From the NCBI GenBank assembly GCA_900554405.1, contig USHI01000001.1, positions 1 through 36,576 of the forward strand: a stretch of DNA of 36,576 nt. The letters run 5' to 3'. The stretch is from an uncultured Eubacteriales bacterium (lineage in GTDB: Bacteria > Bacillota > Clostridia > Oscillospirales > CAG-382). The notes beneath the pieces were generated by a model. That model saw nothing but the letters and a program-made list of their open reading frames with translations, searched no databases and was not told where the DNA came from. Shown here piece after piece: positions 7,046 through 13,450 of this stretch. The position numbers and the translations under genes were made by a program. Numbering within the stretch: position 1 is the stretch's first letter; each line of letters starts with the position of its first letter.

Positions 7046-8548
7046 TCATCCGCGGCGGAATATGCGGTTGATCGCGGAAAAGTAATCCTTATCTATATTA
7101 TCCACCGTTTCGCGCGTGGTGCGGAACAGCCATTTGCCGCTGTCATCCCCGGGGGTGTTCATGCGCGCATCACTCCCGAAGCCGCACATATCCTGAAACG
7201 GGATCACCGCCGTTTCCGCCGAGGAGCGCCAGACCGTTTCGATAATGCTCCTGCACGCGGGAGCATTGTATCCGCCTCTGCCCCATTCGCCGCCGGCAAA
7301 CGAGCAGTATTCAAGCGCGAAATCGCGTTCCTCCGGTGCTGCCTCCCACAGCCAGCCGAGAAGCGTGTTGTTGTCGTGCGTGCCGATATAGGCAACGCAG
7401 TTTTTGGGATAATTGTGCGGCAGATGGGTGGAATCGGCATGCGGGTCGAACCCGAACTGTATAATCCGCATCCCCGGGAAGCCGGTGTCATCCAGCAGCT
7501 TTACCACATCCTCGCCGTAAACGCCGAGATCCTCTGCGATAATGGGCAGCTTTCTGCCAAGCGATTTTTCGGCCGCGGCAAACAGTGCCTTTCCCGGACC
7601 ATTTTCCCATTTGCCCTCGCGCGCGGTCACCGCATCTGCCGGCACGGTCCAATAGCTTGCAAAAGCGCGGAAATGGTCGATACGGAGAATGTCGTAAAGG
7701 CTTAGCGAATGCTTTATGCGCTCTGTCCACCATTTATAACCGGTTTCGGCGTGGTATGCCCAGTTGTACACCGGGTTGCCCCAAAGCTGCCCATCCTCCG
7801 AAAAATAATCCGGCGGGACTCCTGCGACCTTGCTCGGAAGGCAGGTATCCTCATTCAGCTCGAAAAGCTTCGGATTTGCCCATACATCCGCGCTGTCGAG
7901 CGAAACGTATATCGGTATATCCCCGATTATCTCCACGCCGATATCATTTATCCTTCGCTTTACGGAATTCCATTGCGATTCGAAAATATACTGCACGAAC
8001 CCGTGAAACAGCATTTCGCCGCGCAGCTCCGTCATGAGCGGTATCGCTTCGGAATAACGGCTTCCGCGGCTCCATTGCCAAAAGGGCTTGCCGCCGTTTT
8101 CGGATTTCAGCGCGCGGTACAGGCAGTGGTTCACAAGCCCGCGTTCGCCCATAAAACGCATCAGCCCTTCCTTTTCCGTCTCGCTCAGGCGTGAAAATGC
8201 CTTGCGCAGCAGTGCGTTCCGCGCTTTTCGCGCAAAGCCGTAATCGGCGGTGTAGGGTGTGCCGGCGTATTCGTTTTCGCGCGCTTCGTCGGCGGTGACG
8301 TATCCGTCGGAGGCAAGTGTCGCCGGGGCGATATAAAGCTCGTTCCCGGCAAAAGCGCTGTCCGAACCGTAGGGTGAATTTGCATAATCCACCGGGGTGA
8401 AGGGCAGCACCTGCCACAGCGAAAAGCCCATCTGCTTTATCGCCCTTGCAAATTCAATACATTGCTCGCCGAAAACGCCGATCCCGTATCGGGAGGGGAG
8501 CGAGCTTATGCTCATAAGTACTCCGCTTTTCCTTTTTGATTCCATCAT
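7046..8548 (-). CDS. malQ: 4-alpha-glucanotransferase (amylomaltase, GH77)
   Basis: This 500-aa enzyme disproportionates maltodextrins by moving alpha-1,4-glucan chains, releasing glucose in the cytoplasm. The GH77 landmarks are in order: SGVLMSISSLPSRYGIG at the N-terminus, PYGSDSAFAGNELYI, IIGDIPIYVSLDSADVWANP, ILRIDHFRAFASYW with the nucleophile Asp, PIIAEDLGVYGEDV with the acid/base Glu, and IGTHDNNTLLGW with the transition-state Asp. The start ATG 8548 has AGAGG about 6 bases upstream. The gene is divergent from the TldD gene and has its own promoter. No other maltose genes are nearby. Confidence 0.96.
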   Translation of the reverse strand: MMESKRKSGVLMSISSLPSRYGIGVFGEQCIEFARAIKQMGFSLWQVLPFTPVDYANSPYGSDSAFAGNELYIAPATLASDGYVTADEARENEYAGTPYTADYGFARKARNALLRKAFSRLSETEKEGLMRFMGERGLVNHCLYRALKSENGGKPFWQWSRGSRYSEAIPLMTELRGEMLFHGFVQYIFESQWNSVKRRINDIGVEIIGDIPIYVSLDSADVWANPKLFELNEDTCLPSKVAGVPPDYFSEDGQLWGNPVYNWAYHAETGYKWWTERIKHSLSLYDILRIDHFRAFASYWTVPADAVTAREGKWENGPGKALFAAAEKSLGRKLPIIAEDLGVYGEDVVKLLDDTGFPGMRIIQFGFDPHADSTHLPHNYPKNCVAYIGTHDNNTLLGWLWEAAPEERDFALEYCSFAGGEWGRGGYNAPACRSIIETVWRSSAETAVIPFQDMCGFGSDARMNTPGDDSGKWLFRTTRETVDNIDKDYFSAINRIFRRG

Positions 8549-8587
8549 GCCCGACCTCTTGAAACGAAATTGTCACCTGTTACCAAG

Positions 8588-8616
8588 ATTATAACGCCTG
8601 CCGCGGATTTTTTCAA
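8588..8616 (-). promoter_or_regulatory. Promoter of malQ
   Basis: Minus strand: -35 TTGAAA (8611-8616), 17-base spacer, -10 TATAAT (8588-8593). Confidence 0.7.
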
Positions 8617-8636
8617 TACCGCTTGCCGAAAGAATG

Positions 8637-8665
8637 TTTACAACGCTGCTTTTCGGTGGTAAAAT
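8637..8665 (+). promoter_or_regulatory. Promoter of the tldD-tldE operon
   Basis: Plus strand: -35 TTTACA (8637-8642), 17-base spacer, -10 TAAAAT (8660-8665), about 20 bases before AGGAGG. It is back to back with the malQ promoter. Confidence 0.65.
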
Positions 8666-8690
8666 ATAAGAAAAAACAGGAGGTATATAC

Positions 8691-10076
8691 ATGATAAAGG
8701 ATCTTATCACGGCTGCAAAATACAGATTTATCTCCGGAGCGCATACCGAACTCCGCGCGCAGAACAACCGCACCCGCCGCGTGACAATGGTTTCGGGCAA
8801 CCTTGTCGCAAACACAAGGAACGATCATTCCGGCGTTTCGGCGCGCGTTTACAAAAACGGGGTATACGGCTTTGCTTCGAACGCCGAATACACGGATGCT
8901 TCCGTTGCCGCCGTTATCGATGCGGCAAGCGAAAACGCCGATTTTCTCGCCGCACACGCGGGCAGGGAGGTGCCTTTGCTCGCGCCGATATCCGCCCCCG
9001 CGTTCGAGCGCGAATATCCGATCCCCGAGACCGACCAGAAGGCATATGTCGATTTCGTGCGCGGGCTGGATGATTATATCGCACGGAAGTACAAAAACCT
9101 TGCGGGCAGGACGGTTATCGCAACCGAGGACTCGCAGGAAAAGCTTTTGCGCGTTTCGGACGGCAGAGATGCACACACCGGCATATCGCGTTCCTATATT
9201 TATGTGTTCCTGAACGCCGAGACCGATTCCGGCACTCCGGTGGAGCTGTTCGATGCGTTCGGCGGAGAACACGTCTTTTCCGCCAATTTTACCGACCCGG
9301 CATTGCTTTATCCGCAGGTCGATGCGCTTTACGAGCGCATAATGAAGAAGCGCGAGGGCGTTTATGCCGATGCCGGCGAAAAGACGGTCATACTCGGCGG
9401 CATGATGACAGGTATGCTTGCGCATGAGGCTGTCGGCCATACGGTGGAGGCGGATCTTGTGATCGGCGGCAGTGTCGCGGCGCACTCGCTCGGCAAAAGG
9501 GTGGGCAGCGAGCTCGTGAATATGGTCGATTTCGCGCATACGGCTTTCGGAAAGCCCGCTCCGCTGCCTGTTTTCGTGGATGATGAGGGCACCCCCGCAA
9601 CGGATGCAAGGCTTATCGAAAACGGAATACTTGTTGGCTATATGAACAGCCGCGAAACGGCATTGCGCTTCGGCATGGAGCCGAACGGTAACGCCCGTGC
9701 GTGGAGCTTTTCGGACGAACCGCTTATAAGAATGCGCAACACCGCAGTCCTGCCCGGTAAGGACAAGCTGGAGGACATGATCGCTTCCGTGGATGACGGA
9801 TATCTTCTTCTCAATTCAAGCAACGGCCAGGCGGATACAACGGGCGAATTCATGTTCGGTGTTTCCTTCGGATACGAAATAAAGCACGGCAAGCTCGGCA
9901 GAGCGCTGCTGGATACGACGGTTTCGGGTGTCGCCTTCGATATGCTCAAAACCGTGGATATGGTTTCGGACGAGGTTGTTTGGGCAAGCAGCGGATTTTG
10001 CGGCAAAAAGCAGCCCATGTCGGTAGGTATGGGCGGCCCTGCTCTGCGCTGCAAGATAATGATAGGAGGTCGCTGA
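8691..10076 (+). CDS. tldD: TldD-type metallopeptidase
   Basis: 461 aa with AGGAGG just upstream of the ATG. The zinc-site motif HExxxH is seen as HEAVGHTVEAD (His245, Glu246, His250). The third-ligand region near the C-terminus reads SSGFCGKKQPMSVGMGGP. TldD forms a heterodimer with TldE/PmbA in which only TldD carries the zinc site. The pair degrades or trims unfolded peptides, and in some bacteria it processes RiPP leader peptides. The partner gene follows after 2 bases. No RiPP precursor or cyclase is visible nearby, so a general peptide-turnover role is more likely. Confidence 0.93.
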   Translation: MIKDLITAAKYRFISGAHTELRAQNNRTRRVTMVSGNLVANTRNDHSGVSARVYKNGVYGFASNAEYTDASVAAVIDAASENADFLAAHAGREVPLLAPISAPAFEREYPIPETDQKAYVDFVRGLDDYIARKYKNLAGRTVIATEDSQEKLLRVSDGRDAHTGISRSYIYVFLNAETDSGTPVELFDAFGGEHVFSANFTDPALLYPQVDALYERIMKKREGVYADAGEKTVILGGMMTGMLAHEAVGHTVEADLVIGGSVAAHSLGKRVGSELVNMVDFAHTAFGKPAPLPVFVDDEGTPATDARLIENGILVGYMNSRETALRFGMEPNGNARAWSFSDEPLIRMRNTAVLPGKDKLEDMIASVDDGYLLLNSSNGQADTTGEFMFGVSFGYEIKHGKLGRALLDTTVSGVAFDMLKTVDMVSDEVVWASSGFCGKKQPMSVGMGGPALRCKIMIGGR

Positions 10077-10078
10077 TA

Positions 10079-11380
10079 ATGGAAATGCTCGAAAAATACG
10101 CTTCGTTTATCCTTGAACGCGCAACCGCTCTGGGCGCCGATAAGGCGGTGTGCTCCGTCGCACGGAGTACAAAAAGGGAATTCAATGTCGACGGCGGCAA
10201 ATTTTCGCTTTTCCGTACCGTTTTTTCGGATTCGGTAAGCATAACCGTATTTGTCGGCGGAAAAAAGGGCAGCGTTTCGCTCAACAAGTTTGATGAAGAA
10301 AGCCTCGGGCGCGCCGTGGAGGAGTGCATTGCTTCCGCCGAAAGCGCCGTTGCCGACACTGCTTGGGAAATAGCGGAGGGCATCGGCGAGAAGCACTTTT
10401 ACAAGGGCGTTTACGAGCCGGACACCGAAAAGCTCTTCTTCCGCTGCCGCGAGCTTACGGAGGATATCGCAAAGCGGCATCCGAAAATAATGATGGAGCA
10501 GATGATCGTTTCGCACGATGCGGAAAAGAGGCTTTACCGCACCACGACCGGCAACAGCTATTACACCGTTTCCGGGTTTTATGAAATCGACCTGATGTAT
10601 TCCGCGCACGAGGGCGAAAAGGCAAGCTCCTTCTTCGGCAGCTCGCAGATAACCGCGGAGCTGGATCGCCCGTTTATCGAGCTCGGGCTTATCGACACCG
10701 AGCTTTCGGCGATCGAAAATCAGATCGACACGACCCCCGCAAGCGGGAAGTATGTCGGCAGAGTGATATTTGCCCCCGGCTGCTTCGCTTCCGATGTTAT
10801 CGGTACTGTCTGCGGCGCCTTTGCCGGGGATACCGTAATACTGGACGGCACATCCCTGTGGAAGAACAAGCTTTCGCAGCGCGTTGCGGATAAAAGGCTT
10901 CCCGTTTCCTTCAAGCCTTCCGACAGCCGCATTGTCTGCAAGGATAATTACAGCGGCGAAGGATATATTTCGGAGGATTTCGATTTTATCCGCGGCGGCG
11001 TTCTGCAAGGCTTTATGATCAGCCAATATGTCGCGAACAAGACGGGATTTAATCGCGCGCCGAACAGCGGCGCAAATCTTGTGGTGGAGCCGGGCACGGA
11101 ATCTCTCGACGATATTATCGCACGGACCGAGCATGGGCTTCTTGTCATGCGCTTTTCGGGCGGGAACCCGGGCTCGAACGGGGAATTTTCCGGTGTCGCG
11201 AAGAATTCCTTCCACATAGAAGACGGAAAGATCGCCTCCGCTGCGGGCGAAACGATGATCAGCGGCAACCTTGCCGAAATGCTCTGCTCGCTTGCCGGGA
11301 TCAGCAGCGAATTCTGTGCGGACGGCTTGAGCGTTGTGCCCTATGTCGCTTTCGACGGGATAACGATCTCCGGAAAGTAA
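10079..11380 (+). CDS. TldE/PmbA-type partner of TldD
   Basis: 433 aa. The start ATG 10079 (MEMLEKYASFILERA) has AGGAGGT 8 bases upstream, inside the end of tldD. The protein follows the TldD/PmbA fold (TGNSYYTVSGFYEID in the middle, then SGEGYISEDFDFIRGGVLQGF and GFNRAPNSGANLVVEPG). It lacks HExxxH: the matching region reads APGCFASDVIGTVCGAF, as expected for the non-catalytic TldE subunit. The two genes are almost contiguous and end at a strong terminator, so they form a two-gene operon. Confidence 0.9.
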   Translation: MEMLEKYASFILERATALGADKAVCSVARSTKREFNVDGGKFSLFRTVFSDSVSITVFVGGKKGSVSLNKFDEESLGRAVEECIASAESAVADTAWEIAEGIGEKHFYKGVYEPDTEKLFFRCRELTEDIAKRHPKIMMEQMIVSHDAEKRLYRTTTGNSYYTVSGFYEIDLMYSAHEGEKASSFFGSSQITAELDRPFIELGLIDTELSAIENQIDTTPASGKYVGRVIFAPGCFASDVIGTVCGAFAGDTVILDGTSLWKNKLSQRVADKRLPVSFKPSDSRIVCKDNYSGEGYISEDFDFIRGGVLQGFMISQYVANKTGFNRAPNSGANLVVEPGTESLDDIIARTEHGLLVMRFSGGNPGSNGEFSGVAKNSFHIEDGKIASAAGETMISGNLAEMLCSLAGISSEFCADGLSVVPYVAFDGITISGK

Positions 11381-11400
11381 GATATAAAAACCAAAAAGAG

Positions 11401-11440
11401 AGGAGCTTTTACCGGCAGGTAAAAGCTCCTTTGCTTTGCT
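11401..11440. terminator. Terminator between tldE and the small dockerin gene
   Basis: AGGAGCTTTTACC (11401-11413), GGCA loop, GGTAAAAGCTCCT (11418-11430), then TTGCTTTGCTT. A 13-bp perfect stem between convergent genes. The minus-strand tail (CTCTCTTTTTGG) is also T-rich, so it may act in both directions. Confidence 0.85.
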
Positions 11441-11467
11441 TATGCGTTTTTACAGGCTATAAACGGG

Positions 11468-11989
11468 TCATACCCATTCGGAAGTCCAGCCGGATTCTGT
11501 TTCGGCGGGGTCGTACGGTTCAACAGTGTGATCCTTATTGATATTGTAGGTTCCGAAGTATGCGCGTTTGAGCAGCATGTAATCGAGCGGGGATATTTCT
11601 TCGCCCTCGGCGACACCTGCAGCTTCAAGATAAACGCCTTTCAGCTCGGCGGTGCCGAGGAAAGCTCTCTTGAGAAGGAGGTAGTCGTTCGGATCGAGCT
11701 TTCCGTTGGGGTCAAGGTCACCCATGACAACGGCGGTAAGCTCGTTACCGTTGATACGGACCTTTTTGCCGGTGGTAATAAGGTCGGTTTTATCGATAAG
11801 CTCGAATATTGTGCCGGGGAAAGCCGCTTTTGCATTTGCAACGGTGGTGTTTGCGGGAATGCCGTAAAGCTTTCCGTCGGCTATTTCGGGCTTGAAGGTG
11901 ATCTCTTCGGCACCTGCAAGAATGCCGGCAAACGCGGCAAATGCCGTGATGACCGCGAGTATGAGTGCTGCTGATCTGATCTTCTTCAT
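11468..11989 (-). CDS. Small secreted dockerin-like protein
   Basis: 173 aa. ATG 11989 is chosen because GGAGG lies 7 bases upstream and a Sec signal follows (MKKIRSAALILAVITAFAAFAG, cleavage near AGAEE). The middle (about residues 35-95: GKLYGIPANTTVANAKAAF) resembles the module that precedes dockerins in clostridial secreted proteins. The C-terminal half carries two dockerin-like repeats. The first, GDLDPNGKLDPNDYLLLKRA, keeps the Ca-binding DxDxNG loop. The second, EEISPLDYMLLKRAYFG, has lost the loop but keeps the helix. The same module ends the 938-aa protein at 13451-16267. It has no catalytic domain and may be a small cell-surface or scaffold partner. It is the last gene of the minus-strand group 13356 to 11468. 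Confidence 0.75.
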   Translation of the reverse strand: MKKIRSAALILAVITAFAAFAGILAGAEEITFKPEIADGKLYGIPANTTVANAKAAFPGTIFELIDKTDLITTGKKVRINGNELTAVVMGDLDPNGKLDPNDYLLLKRAFLGTAELKGVYLEAAGVAEGEEISPLDYMLLKRAYFGTYNINKDHTVEPYDPAETESGWTSEWV

Positions 11990-12015
11990 TGTTTCCTCCG
12001 TGATTATTTTGTGAT

Positions 12016-12855
12016 TTATTTGATTTCGATCCATTCACAAGGATGCTCGAGAGCCTTGTTTCCGGCTTCGATAATGCCCATTACCGAAACTGTTTCAGCG
12101 TGATCGGCAAATGTTTTGCCGCTCCTGAAAAATTCGCAGAGGCTGCTGATAAAATTGGGGAAATAGTTGCTCATCTGCGGGATCTTTACCGATCTGCCGT
12201 CGGTATAATTTACGATCATCTCGAAATCGACTCCGGACCAACCGTAGTGGCTCATAACGGCTCGCCTTCCGTTCGAAAATTCGATGACCATGGATTCATA
12301 TTTTCCGCTGCCGACAGACATTATGCGCTTTACATCACTGCCCATAAGAACCACGATCGGTTCTATCTGATGTATTGCATAAGTGTCGAAATTTCCGGGC
12401 CCGCGGGAATTTATGAAGCAGATTTCGTTTTTGTCGAAGCCCTGAAGCTCTGTCGCAAAGCGGAGCGCCGAGGTGGAGAAAAAGGGTGTGCCGTGCGCTT
12501 CACCGTTATCGACTATCTCCTGCGCGATCGCCCTTGTGGGGGCAAAGGTTTTATCCACATAAACGCGTTTGCCGCTCGCAAGCGGTTCGCGGCACAGCTC
12601 GAGATGGCGTTCGGGATTGTCCGGGGAAAGCACGATAATGCAATCGCTCTTTTCGACAAGCTCGGAAATCGTCGCGCAGCGTTCTACTCCGAACTTTGCG
12701 CACCATTCGTCGGTTGTCAGTCCGCCGGGTTTATCCTGTTCGGCATAAGCGTAAGCGACGGTGAATTCCTCGCCGGCTTCGTCATGGATGAACTTGGGAT
12801 AATTGTTTGCGTGCCATTCATCGAGATAGTGATCAATAAAACCGATTTTCTGCAT
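12016..12855 (-). CDS. Gfo/Idh/MocA-like oxidoreductase, divergent short form
   Basis: 279 aa, short for the superfamily (usually 330-400). ATG 12855 (MQKIGFIDHYLDEWHANNYP) is preferred to the in-frame TTG two codons upstream because GGAG lies 9 bases before it. The first strand is Rossmann-like, but the usual GxGxxG is replaced by GFIDHYLDEW. The KP motif region reads GKRVYVDKTFAPT instead of EKP. A single His in DTYAIHQIEPIVVLMG takes the place of the conserved active-site His. NAD(P) binding and activity are therefore uncertain. It lies between the dockerin-like gene (26 bases) and the export-type membrane gene (36 bases), probably in one transcript. Confidence 0.75.
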   Translation of the reverse strand: MQKIGFIDHYLDEWHANNYPKFIHDEAGEEFTVAYAYAEQDKPGGLTTDEWCAKFGVERCATISELVEKSDCIIVLSPDNPERHLELCREPLASGKRVYVDKTFAPTRAIAQEIVDNGEAHGTPFFSTSALRFATELQGFDKNEICFINSRGPGNFDTYAIHQIEPIVVLMGSDVKRIMSVGSGKYESMVIEFSNGRRAVMSHYGWSGVDFEMIVNYTDGRSVKIPQMSNYFPNFISSLCEFFRSGKTFADHAETVSVMGIIEAGNKALEHPCEWIEIK

Positions 12856-12891
12856 TTTCAAAGACTCCGATTTTTTGTATTTGTTTTATTT

Positions 12892-13356
12892 TCAAGCGAA
12901 AATATTGAACAGCCCGACTATTCCGTATGAGCCTAGCATCATGATAAGCCCTGCGCCGACAACGCCGAGTGCGATCGGCGGGAATGCCTTTTTCAGGCTG
13001 AGCCCGAGCGTTATCGCAACGAGCGAGCCTGTCCACGCGCCGGTGCCGGGCAGCGGTATCGCAACAAAGGTCAAAAGCCCCCAGAAAAGAGTCTTGTTCA
13101 TTTTGCCGACCTTCTTTTCGCCGATCTCGAGTATTTTGCGGAACGGCTTGCCGATTTTTTCGAACCCGGCGAGCCAGTGCAGCACCTTGCCTCCGAAAAG
13201 AACCAAAAACGGAACGGGGAGCAGATTGCCGAGAACCGCCGCGAGAAAGCATTGCCACATTTCCAGCCCCATGCCTGCGCCGATAGGGATCGCTGCGCGG
13301 AGCTCAATTACGGGCACCATGCTTATGGCGAAAATGTAAATCAGTTTTTTGAGCAT
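12892..13356 (-). CDS. Small multi-drug export family membrane protein (COG2426 type)
   Basis: 154 aa with four to five hydrophobic segments and little else: LIYIFAISMVPVIELRAAIP at the N-terminus, FLAAVLGNLLPVPFLVLFGG, LLTFVAIPLPGTGAWTGSLV, then FPPIALGVVGAGLIMML. The ELRAAIP and PLPGTGAWTG motifs are characteristic of the sm_multidrug_ex family, a membrane family related to DedA-like proteins. The name is historical and no substrate is established. A GC-rich hairpin without a T-run lies upstream (about 13390-13425), between this gene and the large secreted protein. Confidence 0.85.
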   Translation of the reverse strand: MLKKLIYIFAISMVPVIELRAAIPIGAGMGLEMWQCFLAAVLGNLLPVPFLVLFGGKVLHWLAGFEKIGKPFRKILEIGEKKVGKMNKTLFWGLLTFVAIPLPGTGAWTGSLVAITLGLSLKKAFPPIALGVVGAGLIMMLGSYGIVGLFNIFA

Positions 13357-13450
13357 ATATTGACCGTGATTGCCTGTTCTTCGCTTCCGCCCCGCCGCAC
13401 CGGAAACGCGGCACGGCGGGGGAAACGGCTGTTGAGGGTTTTATCCGTGA

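Noticed and set aside
8691..11380. TldD/TldE as part of a RiPP biosynthesis cluster.
   Set aside because: No precursor peptide, cyclase, or exporter gene was found on either side. malQ and dockerin genes are the neighbours.
13385..13430. GC-rich hairpin as a terminator of the large secreted protein gene.
   Set aside because: The stem is strong, but no T-run follows on either strand. It may be a processing or partial attenuation site.
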